Source: Callorhinus ursinus (taxonomy: Eukaryota > Chordata > Mammalia > Carnivora > Otariidae). From it: 64,000 nucleotides of DNA. Location of the stretch: positions 4,483,836 through 4,547,835 of the forward strand of contig NW_020312858.1 in the NCBI RefSeq assembly GCF_003265705.1. Direction: 5' to 3'. Position 1 is the first letter of the stretch. Every line of letters begins with the position of its first letter. The notes beneath the pieces are model-generated. The model had not been told where the DNA came from, made no database searches, and saw only the letters and a list, made by a program, of their open reading frames with translations. A program made the translations under genes and the position numbers. Positions 10,887 to 22,086 of this stretch are shown here, one piece after another.

Positions 10887-11246
10887 CCTTTAGTGCCTTC
10901 AGAGAACCCAGTGACCATGTTCAGTTTGTAGTTTCTGGGCAGCAAGTCCAGCCCTTAAGTGATGGTTTTTGGTGCTCAAGGCAATGCTTCTCCAGCTGGA
11001 GTCTGTGGAATCCCACACATGGGGACATCTGCACATTCCTGCTTGGAGATGTGCAGGTTTTTCTGTTTGAGAAACGTAACAGGCTGAAAGGCCTTTTCCG
11101 TTTTCTTTAGTCCTTAGCTTCTATGGTACTTTTTAACCTGAATACATTTTTGCTATATAGTAAGTGCTTAATAGACAGTTCTGGAAAGGAAGGAAGGGGA
11201 AAGTGGAGGACAGGAGAGAGAGCAGACCTGATGACCCACATCAGCT
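10887..11246. other. Unassigned non-coding DNA
   Basis: No recognised gene or repeat. Confidence 0.4.
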
Positions 11247-11390
11247 GCTTTCAAACCTGACTGAGCTTGTAAACCTTAAAGTTTTGCAAAGGTCCAGGTC
11301 CCCTTAAAGCTGCTGAATCGGAAACTTCAATACTTAGAATCGGAGCCCCGAGGAGTCCCTCGTGCACCCAGATTTGGGAGGCACTGAAAT
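11247..11390 (-). mobile_element. Possible MER5-type DNA transposon remnant
   Basis: 'ctgagcttgtaaaccttaaa', 'ggtccaggtccccttaaagc', 'tgctgaatcggaaacttc' and a terminal 'gcactg' follow the MER5 layout loosely. More diverged than the copy at 8.7 kb. Confidence 0.45.
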
Positions 11391-11639
11391 CTCTCTGGAC
11401 TGCCTCCTCTCACCCCGACCTCAGCTCTGGCGGGGGCCTCAGCTTCTCCAAGACTCCTGCCTCCATCACCTGCTGGATCTTCCTGTGCTTGGTCATCTTC
11501 CCAAGAACCACCCTGCCCATCAGCCATCAGCGTAACCCATCAAACACACGGGCCAGCAGGCGTGGATGGCCTTTGCACCAGCAGAACACTGCGTGAGCTC
11601 CTGACGTGCTCCTCAGCCTTCACAACCTTGTTCGTCTCT
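11391..11639. other. Unassigned non-coding DNA
   Basis: No recognised gene or repeat. Confidence 0.35.
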
Positions 11640-11917
11640 GGTCTAGACATCTCCTACTTCCCTCTCTGTGATCCGGCAGCATCTTACGCAAGCTGCCCTT
11701 TGCCTCTGTATTTCTGTGTGTATTGACACTTTGCCTTTCAGGTCCCTCTCCCTTACCCACTTCCTGTTTGCTGGGGTAATGCCTGCCACTTCTCAGTCGG
11801 CTCAATTGTTACCTCTTTTCAAGGAGATTGCCTCTCACCTCCTCCAACTGGTTTTTGCAATCCCTGTGCAATATCCCGGGGTATATTTGTCATTGCATTA
11901 TAGAAGTACAATCATGC

Positions 11918-11954
<37 letters not shown>

Positions 11955-12070
11955 CGCAAGTGAGTCACTAGATCTCAAGGCACGGACTTCGTCTTATTCT
12001 TTACAGCTTCCCAACATCTAGAACAGTGCTAAGCACACAGTGGACACTCAAGGGATGCTTGAGAAATGCA
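11640..12070 (+). mobile_element. L2 LINE 3' region interrupted by a (TG)n tract
   Basis: L2 landmarks 'cttgcctttcaggtccctct'-like text around 11730-11760 and 'ggagattgcctctcacctcc', then after the TG tract 'cacggacttcgtcttattc' and 'aacagtgctaagcacacagt ggacactcaa'. The microsatellite sits within the element. Confidence 0.65.
11922..11953. repeat. (TG)n microsatellite
   Basis: About 16 uninterrupted TG units preceded by 'gcgtgc', grown within L2 sequence. Confidence 0.92.
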
Positions 12071-12407
12071 TGACTTTATTTGGCCTTGTTGTCTCCCAGA
12101 ATTGACCCATATGGCTTTAGCTCTAGCAGTAAGTTATTTAAGGTCAGAAATACGGAAAAGAAGAAGTGTCTCCCTAGTCCTTGTCTTCCACTCCTGGTCT
12201 CTTTCTCTTCTAGTCCTTGTCTTTTGCCTAAGTCTGTCCTCTTGCATGCATGCATCACAGATGTGTACCTTTCTGTAGCTTAGCATTCTCACTAGAACCA
12301 TCTCCCTGTATATCTATCTTGTTGCCATCGTAGATTCCCACCTACATTCTTGTCTTGGGAAGAAGGATGTTGCTAAGGATTATTTTATATTTGTGTTCTC
12401 ACCTGAA

Positions 12408-12408
<1 letters not shown>
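12071..12408. other. Unassigned non-coding DNA
   Basis: No recognised repeat or gene. Short frames on both strands have no domain. Confidence 0.4.

Positions 12409-12410
<2 letters not shown>

Positions 12411-12441
<31 letters not shown>
12411..12441. repeat. (CAA)n microsatellite
   Basis: Ten CAA units, preceded by 'gaaaaa'. On the complementary strand it reads as a leucine run, which is an artefact. Confidence 0.93.
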
Positions 12442-12442
<1 letters not shown>

Positions 12443-13240
12443 TGCCCACGGCTGCAGTGAAAAGTCTGTTTTGCCATGCCCAGGAGCAGCGCAATTTGCT
12501 GTAATTGTCCTGCACTTGGCGTGGTCCTGGCTGCCACATCATCCCCATAGACACCGAATCGGATGACACCAGGTCTTCATGCCAGAACTTCACTCACACG
12601 TGTAAATGAGAAAATCATTCTCCAATGAGGCCTTCAGCAGGTCATCCTGCTTGCTGTTTGAGGCTTTTGAGATGCATAATTCCCCTTCTACCGTCCTGCA
12701 GATTCCATCAGGCCAGCATTGCTCAGGTGGGGAGAGAGAGGGAGATGGGAACCATCAGTTACTAACCTTGGTACTTTCTGCCAGGAGCTCCGGAATCCAT
12801 TGATGGGAAACATATATTCCTGACCTATAGAAGTCCTAGGGCAATGCCTTTGCTGTAACCTTGAGAGCTGCAATCCTGGCTTTGTCAAGTCTCTATCAGT
12901 AAATTGAGAGTATTTGTTTTCATGGAGAAAGTGCACCTGTGACACTGGGATTCCAGCAGAGGAAAGCAGGGTTTTCTTTGTTGAGGTTTAGAAAAGCCTC
13001 AGTATCTAAAGTCATGGATAGGGCAGCAACAAAAATGTTTTTGGGGAAAAATAAAAACCAAAACAAACACCCCACTTTGAGATTGGTCCTTTCCACATCC
13101 AGATAACATTTGGTTAGGTCAGCAGATGCCAAAAGAATAGAGATCCACAGGGAACTGTTAAGTTGGGGTTTAGCACAAACTTCAAATGTGTTATAAAAAC
13201 TTAGTTTGTATTTATAAAATGTAATCATAGTAACAGAAAA
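12442..13240. other. Unassigned non-coding DNA
   Basis: No recognised repeat or gene over about 800 bp. Confidence 0.4.
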
Positions 13241-13244
13241 AAGA

Positions 13245-13610
13245 CAATTTCAGTTACTCAGAATCTCATATTTTTTCTTTTTCTGTATTTCCTTCTAGCC
13301 TCTGTCTGCATATGAAATTTTTATTTGGCTGTAATTATTGCACTTCTATGACTTTAAATGCTTTTTTCTCACTTAAAAATATATCATAGTTACAGCATTA
13401 TTAGCATTTTAATGGCTGCTTGATGTCCCATCAAGTGGTGCTACCACAATTTATTTAACCCCCCCATCTGACAGTCTCCAGTATTTCTCCTTTACAAATG
13501 AGGCCTTCGTGAACCTCTTCATGCATTTGCTTTTTTTCCCTATCTTTAGATTACTTCTTTTAAATAAGTTTCCAGAGTTATGATTATGATGTCAAAGAAC
13601 ATAGCCACCT
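13245..13610 (-). mobile_element. Old L1 fragment
   Basis: Reverse L1-like: 'gctgcttgatgtcccatcaa', 'tatttaacccccccatctg' and 'tttacaaatgaggccttcgt gaac' match the part of old L1s that contains 'ctgcataatattccat ... aatgctgcaatgaac'. Confidence 0.5.
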
Positions 13611-14040
13611 GATATTTTTCTGGGGTGACACTGCTCCCTTTCATGGTGAATCGCACAAGCCCACATCTAGTGAGCATGGCGGCCCAGGCCAGTGAGGTGC
13701 AGGGCACGGGGCAGGGTAAGCTCCGAAGGTTAGGACGGACTGAGGGTATGGTGAGAAGGGACAGAGGATGACAAACCATGTGAAAAAAGAGAGATCTAGT
13801 CTGAACTTTGCCCCCCATCCCTGCGTGGTGTTGTGTGGGTCATTCTTTGGGGCTCGATACCTTGCTTGTGAGTGGGAAGAATAATGACGACTCTGGCCAG
13901 TTGGTAACCAGGTCACTGACTGTGATGGGGAGTGGAGGACCCGGCACTAAATGGGTCACCTCTGATCCCTTTTCGCTCTGTGCTCCTCTCTCCTAAATAC
14001 ACGCACACAGCTTCTCAGCTGTCTTTAGAGTGCAGCCTGC
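13611..14040. other. Unassigned non-coding DNA
   Basis: No recognised repeat or gene. Confidence 0.4.
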
Positions 14041-14044
14041 AGCA

Positions 14045-14262
14045 TGTCCCCGAAATCTTCCCTCTTTTCTGCCTTTACCCTCCAGTTGCGACCACCAGCA
14101 TCTCTTGCCCCGATGACAGTAATGTCCCAGCTGTTCTCCTTGCTCCCATGCTTGGCACACACCTACCACAGTCCATTCTGCAGGAAGCAACCAGTGTTTT
14201 TAAGATATCAGTTTATTCATGTCACTCTCCTGCCTGAAACCCATCAAAGGAAATGATGGTGA
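14045..14262 (+). mobile_element. L2 LINE fragment (upstream part)
   Basis: Ends with 'tcatgtcactctcctgcctg aaacccatcaaagg', the L2 segment lying several hundred bases before its 3' end. Truncated at the 3' side. Confidence 0.55.
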
Positions 14263-14545
14263 CATCAGCAAGCCATTACCCTCCAAAGCTGTCCAATACC
14301 TCCTCCCAACACATGGGATTTATTTGTAGCATTCTTGAAAACACACCATCAAGAACTTGACCAAACCCAGGTGAACCTGGACAGCTCCCAAGAGCTTCTG
14401 GCCCTTCTTCGTGAACACAGTAGGGTAGAGGCATAATGTCCTTCACAGTTGGATCAAGTTCTTACTTGCAGGATATCTTCTGGACATTAAACATGACTCT
14501 CTTTTGGTTCCGAAGGATGAGGGGACCAGAAAACCGGCTCAGTGA
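14263..14545. other. Unassigned non-coding DNA
   Basis: No recognised repeat or gene. Confidence 0.35.
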
Positions 14546-14547
14546 CA

Positions 14548-15005
14548 GTATATTAGTTTGCTAGGTCTGCCGTAACAAGTGGCACAAACCAGGTGTCTTA
14601 AACAGGAGAGGTTTACTTCCTCATAGTTCTGTAAGGATGAAGTTCAAAGTCAAGGTGCTGGATGATGGCAGGGTTGCTTCCTTCTGGAGACTCTGAGGGA
14701 GAATCTGTTGCCTGTCTCCTGGCCTCCGGTGGTTGCCAGGAATCCTTGACATCCCTCGGCTTGTTGTCTTGGGGCCGCATACCTCCGGCTCTGCCACAGT
14801 CTTTACGCGGCCTTCTCTTTGTGTCTCAATCCCCCCCCCCGACTGCCCCTAAAAAGGACACCTGTCATTGGATTTGTTGCCCACACTAATCCAGAATGAC
14901 CTCATCTTGAGATCCTTGACATAATTACGTCTGCGGAGACCCTTTGTCCTAATAAAGTCACAGTCACAGGTTCCAGATGAACATATCTTTTGGAGGCCCA
15001 CCATT
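14548..15005 (-). mobile_element. MLT1-type ERVL-MaLR solo LTR
   Basis: Starts with 'tattagtttgctaggtctgc cgtaacaag', then 'ctcatagttctg', 'aaaaggacacctgtcattgg' and 'tcctaataaagtcaca', all complementary to the MLT1/MST consensus. A (C)10 run lies near 14831. Solo LTR only; no internal retroviral coding region. Confidence 0.8.
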
Positions 15006-15009
15006 CACC

Positions 15010-16095
15010 CTCGACAGGTGGCAAATCCTCTGAAAAAGTGCGCAGTGGGAGGAGCTTGCTGGAAACATCTTTTGTAGATGTCTCTAGAAAAGACATCTAC
15101 ATCTGTCTAGACTGCAGCTCATTTTTCAGACAAATGGGATCTAATCAGCCGTTTCACTCTTTGGGGTTTATACGGTGTCTACCTGATGCCAAGGAGAAGC
15201 AGAAAATAAAGAGCAATCCTGCATCCACCAGGAACAGATACCCAGCCTAACTCTGAGCCAACTGTGCCTGAGCTAGATAGGGCCTGGGGTGAGATGGAAT
15301 GGTTTAAGACAATGAAATACTCCCTTACAGAAGGAATCACTTCTCTAATCAAGATTTGAGAACTGCCCTCTGGGGTCACTTCAGCCTTTGCCAGGGGTGT
15401 CCTCCACAGCTGCTCCTCTTTGATTCAGCAACCACCTCCAGACAGCATTTCTCAAAACGCCCCCAAACGCCGTAAGGTCTAGGAGGTCCTAGACAAGGCC
15501 AGTTATGTCCTAGACACTGCCAGACTATTTCCCATCTCCTGGGGAACTTCATACTCTGCGGACAGACCAAGACAGACCAGAGCCCCCTCCAAACAGTTTC
15601 CTCAGTGCCTCTGGCATGAGTAACCAAGCCCACTGGGTCAGGTTCATGAGCAGCCGGCTGGACTGCAAGGCTAGCTGAAGTCCTTTGTGAAATAAGCCTA
15701 ATGGGGAAAGACGAAGAGAACATAACATCAACAGTGATTAGCCAGGGATAAGGAGAATAGAGACTAATTATTTTTCCTTTATGTTTTGTTTGTTCTCTCT
15801 TTCTCTCTGAGTTATCTGCTGTTTCTAACAAGCATGCGTTTTGTTTGTAATCAGAACGAAAACTGTATTTGCATGGAGGAGGGGGAAGTGGGAACATGAC
15901 AGAATGGAGCACAAGAGCTCAGACATTCATCTAAGTAGAAACTAGCTTGGCTTTCCATGGTCATAGTCACTCCAGACTTTGGAGATGGTAGGTTTGGATA
16001 GTCCTAGGCAGACCCTCCCATACACGTCTTCATGTCATGGCTCACTTTTTCTTGTCAAAATTATGCTTGTTGGTAACCAATCACCTGTAATAGCT
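15010..16095. other. Unassigned non-coding DNA
   Basis: About 1.1 kb without a nameable repeat. A 178-codon frame on the minus strand (15376-15912) has no recognisable domain. A short perfect hairpin lies at 15073-15101. Confidence 0.4.
15073..15101. repeat. Short inverted repeat
   Basis: Arms 15073-15083 and 15091-15101 are perfectly complementary (11 bp) around the 7-base loop 'ctagaaa'. Confidence 0.85.
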
Positions 16096-16096
16096 G

Positions 16097-16097
<1 letters not shown>

Positions 16098-16144
<47 letters not shown>

Positions 16145-16154
16145 NNNNNNNNNN

Positions 16155-16201
<47 letters not shown>
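16098..16201. repeat. (CA)n microsatellite with a 10-base assembly gap
   Basis: Pure CA on both sides of ten Ns at 16145-16154. At least 46 CA units are visible, so this is a long and probably polymorphic tract. Reading frames across it (poly Thr-His, Cys-Val) are meaningless. Confidence 0.97.
16145..16154. other. Assembly gap (10 N)
   Basis: Ten unknown bases in the middle of the CA tract. The true length is probably not ten. Confidence 0.99.
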
Positions 16202-16204
<3 letters not shown>

Positions 16205-16227
16205 CACCCCACACTTACCCACAGCAC

Positions 16228-16682
16228 CCCGTATTTGTTTCCTGTGGCCGCCATAACAAAGTACCACAAACCTGGCAGCTTTAAACAGCGGAAATTGGTT
16301 CTCTCACAGTTCTAGAGACTGGAATTCCAAAACCAAGCTGTTGGCAAGGCCACACTGCCTCTGAAGGTCTTAGGGGAGAATGTGTTCCATGCCCTCTTCT
16401 TAACCGTGGGTGTCACCCATCGTCCTCGGGTCCCTGGGCATGCAGCTGCATCACCCCCCACACCCCGGCCTCTGCTCCTCTCCCGGTGTGTCTGCGTCTC
16501 TTGTCTTATGAGGACACCAGTTATACTGGATTAGAGCCCACCTTAATGATCACATTCTAACTTGATTATATCTGCAAAGATCTTATTTTTGAATAAGGCC
16601 ACAAGGTCACATTCACAGATGGAGGTGGTTTAGGACTTCACCGTTTCTTTTTGGGGATACACAGTTCCACCCACAACAAACC
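16228..16682 (-). mobile_element. MLT1-type ERVL-MaLR solo LTR
   Basis: 'tgtggccgccataacaaagt accacaaacc' start, 'ctctcacagttctagagact', 'aggacaccagttatactgga' and 'ttgaataaggccacaaggtc' follow the MLT1/MST reverse consensus closely. The second of four such LTRs in this 6.7-kb stretch. Confidence 0.85.
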
Positions 16683-17690
16683 ACTAAACCCAATTATATC
16701 TTCCAGGCCCACACTGAGGCCTGCCCCGTGAGACTGTGTGTACAATGACTGGGGACAACTGTCTTTCCCTCAGACCCTCCTTCCTCCTACACCCAGCCTG
16801 CATCAGCACAGGGTAGCTACAGCTTCCCCACCAGTGACAGGGAGAGATGAGCCCCACCCGTTGACAGCACGGTCATTACATTGTACACCCCCACACTTGG
16901 ATTTGCATGGCCATCACCCTTCAAAACCACGCACCCTTCCCATGTGTAGGCAGCAGGAGAAGAGTCAGCATCGAGTTCAGTCCCCAACAAAGCTGCCTCT
17001 TCCCCTTAGGAGACCAGAGAGAATGAGAGTCCTTTGCCAACATGCCCAATCTGCCCTCAGTTAGCTCCCAGCCCACCTCTCACCCACTCTGCTCTCTGCT
17101 GACCCTCCACTTCCACAGGAGGAACCAGAGGATGAAGTGGCCAGATCTGGGAGTGGGGAGGGGACCGACCCGGAGGAGAGGAAGGTGGAAGAGAGGGGCA
17201 TAGGGGCAGAGAAGCTCAAGCGTCCAGTTCCAGGGTCCACAGCATTAACATCCAAACCATGTGCTTGGGGCTGAGGTGGGGAGGAGGGGTGTTTGAGGTG
17301 AGGCCAAGCTGGATGAGGTGCAGAAAGATGTGCAAATAGGAGAAGCCATAGATACATACTTTCCCCCCAATCTGACCATTTCCTGCTGTCCCTATACTTG
17401 TAGGCACCTCAGAGCTCCTGCCTGTTACCCTTATTGCTGAATGTCTCTGGTGCTCAGGGAAGCTACATTCAAGTGCCAGCAGACTCTGGTGAGCCAGGCT
17501 TGACCTCTGGCTTTGCCACACATGGGATAGGATGGACCTACATGTACAGCTGTGACACTGAAACGTAGGAAGGCATGGGGCCATACACAATCTGTACGCA
17601 CACTCGTGCGCTCACAGCAGAAACCAGCCCCTAAGAGCCCTCACAGACTCTCCCTGTGGGCAGCACACCATGGGAGTCACATTCATTCAT
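16683..17690. other. Unassigned non-coding DNA
   Basis: About 1 kb without a recognised repeat or gene. Frames of 98-124 codons on the minus strand (17061-17590) carry no domain I recognise. Confidence 0.4.
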
Positions 17691-17691
17691 T

Positions 17692-17830
17692 CGTTGGCTC
17701 AATCATTTATTCAGTCTTTATTGAGTACCTACTATGTGCCAGGAACTGTTCTAGACAATTGGGATACCTGAGTGGACCAAATAGACACAAATCTTTCTCC
17801 TCCAGGAGCTGATGTTTTGGTTCAAATAGG
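17692..17830 (+). mobile_element. Ancient mammalian repeat, 'attcattcattca ... ttattgagtacctac' type
   Basis: Contains 'tattgagtacctactatgtg', 'ccaggaactgttctagac' and 'ctcctccaggagctgatgtt', a very common ancient mammalian motif set whose first 50 bp equals the complement of the L2/MIR tail. I cannot name the family securely. Confidence 0.6.
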
Positions 17831-18454
17831 GGGCTTTATGAAGACTTGGCAAGCCTTGGCCAAAGGCCAGAGGAGGCAGACTAGGGTTTTTAATGGCTTC
17901 TGCCTCTGCCTACCCCAAGACCACAATGGAGGCTGCCCCCAGCCAGCAGAGCCTCTCACCCGTGGATGGGGCTGGGGTATGTGCTGTGGCTGAGGCTTCC
18001 ATGACTTGGCCCGGCCCAGACGCTCCTGGCTGGCAGACTCCTTTCCCTATCTGAGCAGCAGGTTCTTTCTGTCCACATAGAACACTCCGGATAGTCTAGG
18101 AGCTCCTCTTCCACATGCGGGTAATCTGCATCCCTCTGTTCTGATCTGATTCAGACATTGATTCCGAGGGCAAGCTGATGGCCACAGTCCTCTTACTTTT
18201 CATGTATTGGTGACAGACCACCCGGTCAAGGTTGCTGGCTAGGTTAATTCCCTCTTGCCCCATGCATTTGTTAACCCTTGCTACATGATGTCTAAAACAG
18301 TTGTTTCTAGCTCAGGGTCTTCACTGTGGAGGCAGAGACCTAAGGGGAAGCACGTGGTCAGTTTTGGGGTCCTAATCCTGGGTCTTATCTGGACTTTTGT
18401 ACTGTTCAATTCTGACACTGTAGAGTAGCCCCTTCTGATGGAGACATACTGCGA
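17831..18454. other. Unassigned non-coding DNA
   Basis: No recognised repeat or gene. Confidence 0.4.
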
Positions 18455-18716
18455 ACCATGAGTGTAAAGCGAAATTTTCTAGTAGTGACATTTAAAAAGC
18501 TAAAGAGAAACAGGAAAAAAAAATAATTTTAATAATGTATCTACTTGATGCAGTATATCCAAAATCGTATCATTTTAACATGTAATTAATATAAAAATAT
18601 TGAGATATTTTACACTCTTTTTTTTTCAGACTCAGACTTTGAGATACTGTGTATATTTTCCACTAACAGCACATTTCAGTCTGTTCTCACTACATTTCAA
18701 GTGTTCAGTAGCCAAA
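18455..18716. mobile_element. Ancient DNA-transposon-like repeat (family not named)
   Basis: 'aattttctagtagtgacatt', 'aataattttaataatgtatc', 'tatccaaaatcgtatcattt', 'taacatgtaattaatataa' and 'actacatttcaagtgttcag tagccaaat' follow a familiar mammalian non-autonomous repeat. It abuts a MIR directly at 18718. Confidence 0.5.
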
Positions 18717-18717
18717 T

Positions 18718-18835
18718 TTCAGTTTCCTCATGCGTACAAGGGTCATATGAATACCTGTGTCACTGTGAGAACAAAATGAGTTTCTGTGTGAGAACTCCTG
18801 GAACATTGTAGGGAATCAATAAATGTCAGGCTTTC
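18718..18835 (+). mobile_element. MIR SINE 3' half
   Basis: 'cagtttcctcatgcgtacaa', 'gtgagaacaaaatgag' and 'ggaatcaataaatgtcag' match the 3' half of MIR. Confidence 0.7.
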
Positions 18836-19022
18836 CTCACATCATTCATCCATTCTGAGCATGTTGGGTAGGAGTTAATGTTTGCCTCCAAACATAAATA
18901 AACTTTTAAAACATAATAGATATTAGCTTGTCCATTATTTTGTGCTATTTTGTTACTTTTCTTCAGCTGTTATTTTCTTTTGTATTTTATCCCTAAAATG
19001 TCCAGGAAGATTACTCTCTGTA
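18836..19022. other. Unassigned non-coding DNA
   Basis: AT-rich, no recognised element. Confidence 0.35.
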
Positions 19023-19470
19023 CGTGGTTAAATTGTATCCTCCACCCTCCAAATATATGTTAAGGCCTTAATCTTCAGTACTTATGAATGAGACTTTATT
19101 TGGAAATGGGGCCTTTGCAAATGTCACTAAGATCAGCTCATACTGGATTATGGTGGGCCTCATCCAATAACTATTACTCTTATAAGAAGGAAATTTGGAC
19201 ACAGAAGCACACAGAGAGAAGACCACATGGCAACAGAGGCAGAGATCAGAGTGACGTGTCTACAAGTCAAGGAATGCCAAGGAATCCCAGAAGCTAGGAA
19301 GAGACAAGAAAGGATCCTCCCCTAGTGCCTTCAGAGATAGCGTGGCCCCACCCACATCTTGATTTTAGAGTTCTAACATCTAGAACTGTCAAAAAATAAG
19401 TATCTGTTGTGGAAGCCTCCCAGTTGAGGGTCATCATTACAACAGACAGCCCAAGGAAACTAATACACTT
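19023..19470 (+). mobile_element. MLT1-type ERVL-MaLR solo LTR
   Basis: Forward orientation: 'ttaaattgtatcctccaccc', 'tatttggaaatggggccttt gcaaatg', 'acacagagagaagaccacat', 'tagaactgtcaaaaaataag' and the terminal 'aaggaaactaatac'. Nearly complete LTR. It is opposite in direction to its three neighbours. Confidence 0.85.
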
Positions 19471-20350
19471 TCAGTTAACTGTTTCCTCTCTGTCTCCCTC
19501 CATTCCATTCCTCAGCCCACTGTGCTTGGACTTTATCACTCATTAATACTGTGCTGTTGGAGTTCACCCTGCCCCTTACATTCCCAGATGCCTGAAAGCT
19601 TGACTGTCCTGAGGGACTGTGCCTCTGACCTCGATGTTGGAGATGCAAGACCAGGGAAGCTGGTCACTCTCCAAGACTCTTAGCTCCATGTGGCCTCTGG
19701 GACCAGTGCATCTCTAGAACTCTAGAGCTCAGTGTCCTCATCTGCACATGCCAAATAGGAATTGGCCTGACAGGGGAAATCCCCATTGACTTAGAGCCTT
19801 GAAGAACAACCAGGTGGTTGGATGGTTCAGAAATAGGAGAAGGGTTAACAGGACACCCTTCTTGTGTGTTTGCAAGAAAGACAAAACAGGGGATGCCCAG
19901 GAACTAAAGACTCTTCACAAGGAAGAACACTGGTGTTTGTAGGGTTAGGATCCAAGAAGGCCACGTCACAGAAGGCTTGGGGCATGATGTTATCTGTAGG
20001 TAGTGGGACACTCGGGGATAGCTAAGATGGACCAGGAATTTGCCTGCTGGAATTTGAGCTTCATTCAGAAACACAAGACTCCATATTGTAGTATGAGAAC
20101 CCGGTTCTCCCTGAGGACAAAGTTTGGTGGAGCATCTATTCCGGGCCCTTCACTTGCTAATGATTTACTCACCTTTCTCCTTCTGCAGCTTCTATGATAG
20201 CCTGAGGTAAACTGTAGGCTTTGGTCACCTTTGTCTTTTCTTTTTTACACTCACAGAAACACCATTACATCCCTTAGACTCTGAATGAAAGGAAGAAGAA
20301 ACACACCCACAGTTGATCTCACGGCCCCCAGAAAATCAAGCTGTTTCAAG
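19471..20350. other. Unassigned non-coding DNA
   Basis: No confident element. 19550-19635 has weak L2-like wording ('cctgaaagcttgactgtcct gagggactgtgc'). Confidence 0.4.
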
Positions 20351-20351
20351 T

Positions 20352-20560
20352 CTTGTCCACATCTAGGAAGATTTTTTTCATAGTTACTGTGATATTGTAG
20401 ATACGGTATGATAACATACTTTCTTCCACTTAGTGTTATCTCAGAAACCGTTTTCCCTCCATGTTGTAGTCTTTGTCATTATCTTATTTAGTGACTATGT
20501 AATATTTCATCAAACTGATGGACTCTAATTTACTTACACATTCCCCTGTTACTGGACACT
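20352..20560 (-). mobile_element. Old L1 fragment
   Basis: Reverse L1-like: 'ataacatactttcttccact tag', 'gtgactatgtaatatttcat' and 'tttacttacacattcccctg'. Confidence 0.45.
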
Positions 20561-20802
20561 GTTCCTCTAATACAGATAATGATATTATCTCTATAACCAG
20601 TAGATCAAACGCTGACACAGCAGATCCAGTCAGAAGCAGCCATGAATTATGCATACGGTCAGGTTGCAAGCAGTCTCTTCTCTTTAACTTAGATGCGGCA
20701 GATAGGCCAGCGGGTCCCGGAGAGTGGAGAGGAGCTGAAGGACATGGAGAATGACAGGGGACTTTCAAAGATAAATTTGGGATTTGACGAGTTCAGGAAG
20801 TA
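20561..20802. other. Unassigned non-coding DNA
   Basis: No recognised element. Confidence 0.35.
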
Positions 20803-21196
20803 TAATTGTTTCCTGTGGCTTCTGTAGCTAATACCACAAACTTAGTGGGTTTAAACAATGTATTCCCTCATAGTTCTGGATCCAGAATTCCAAAATCAAG
20901 GTACTGATGGAGTCAGTTTCTTCTGGAGGCTCCAAGGAAGGATCTGCTCTGTGCGTCTCTCCTAGCTTCCGATGACTGCCCAGGATTGGGGTCTCTGTCT
21001 CCCAATTTCATGTGGGCTCCTCCTTAGGGTGTCTTCCACTCATCATTGGATGTAGGGTGCACTGTAATCTAGCTCTCTCTCATCTTGAAATCCTTAACTT
21101 AATAACATCTGCAAACAACCAATTTCCAAATAAGGTCACAGTTCCAGCTTCCCAGTGGACTTACCTCTTAGGGGCCACCATTCCACCCACTACGGG
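20803..21196 (-). mobile_element. MLT1-type ERVL-MaLR solo LTR
   Basis: 'ttgtttcctgtggcttctgt', 'ccctcatagttctggatcca', 'tcttctggaggctccaagga' and 'ccaaataaggtcacagttcc' follow the MLT1 reverse consensus, with small deletions. Confidence 0.8.
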
Positions 21197-21204
21197 AAGA
21201 GAAA

Positions 21205-21490
21205 GCATTGAGATTCATGAGCACAGTTGTATATTGCAGGTTCCTGTTACATACATGTCACCCCATAATCTGCTTCTCTTTACTCAACAATATATTAGAA
21301 ACATCTTTCCATATCAATGTATAGGGGATCTCCTGGGTTCATTTCTGTTGACTGCTGAGTGCTCCATACCATGCAGTTCACTGTCATGTACACTTGTCTC
21401 ATTTTTCTTAATCCTGTGGATTAATAATATTTCATCATTATAAATAATGGTGGAGATGAACATCCTCACCCATGTATCACTACCTCTCGT
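21205..21490 (-). mobile_element. Old L1 fragment
   Basis: Reverse L1-like with 'acatctttccatatcaatgt', 'gactgctgagtgctccatac' and 'aatggtggagatgaacatcc'. Confidence 0.5.
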
Positions 21491-21604
21491 GGACTTTGTC
21501 CAAGATACCTAATGAGTTGTCTTAATACCATTAATGAAGTATCTCTTCTCTACAAACTTAATAATTACATATGTATATGTAGACATATAGAATGTGTGTA
21601 TATG

Positions 21605-21850
21605 CTAACATTTGTTGAATATTTACTAAATGTCAGATGTCAGGTCCTATCGTGGCATTTCTATACATTATTTCATTTAATTATATTAGAAACCTCTGAA
21701 ATAGTTACCGTTGTTATCCTAGTTTTCATCTACTACATGGAAGAGAATGCTTTCCAGAAAGGTTAATCAGCTTGCCTCTGGTCCCATAGCTATGAGAGGC
21801 AGAGCTGAGATTTGAACCCAGTGCCCAGCCATGTAAACACTAACTACTCT
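21605..21850 (-). mobile_element. MIR SINE, near full length
   Basis: Reverse MIR: 'catttgttgaatatttacta', 'ttaatcagcttgcctctggt', 'gcagagctgagatttgaacc' and 'cactaactactcttg'. Confidence 0.8.
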
Positions 21851-21869
21851 TGTCTTTTACGCTGAATTT

Positions 21870-22052
21870 GTATATATATATACACACACATATATATATA
21901 CACACACACACATGCACACACACATACATTTATACACATACATACATATATATACATATACATACATACCTACATATATATACCTATATACATACATATC
22001 TATATGCCTATATATATATGCATATATATACACACATACCTGCCTGGATACC

Positions 22053-22086
<34 letters not shown>

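Noticed and set aside
15376..15912. 178-codon minus-strand frame
   Set aside because: No recognisable domain, no splice or promoter context; open frames of this size occur by chance in 64 kb.
15979..16284. Frames rich in Thr-His or Cys-Val
   Set aside because: Translations of a CA microsatellite and an assembly gap.
16440..16500. CpG island or promoter
   Set aside because: GC-rich but short, CpG-poor and inside an MLT1 LTR.
14548..21196. A provirus between MLT1 LTRs
   Set aside because: The LTRs differ in orientation and divergence, and no gag, pol or env-like sequence lies between them.
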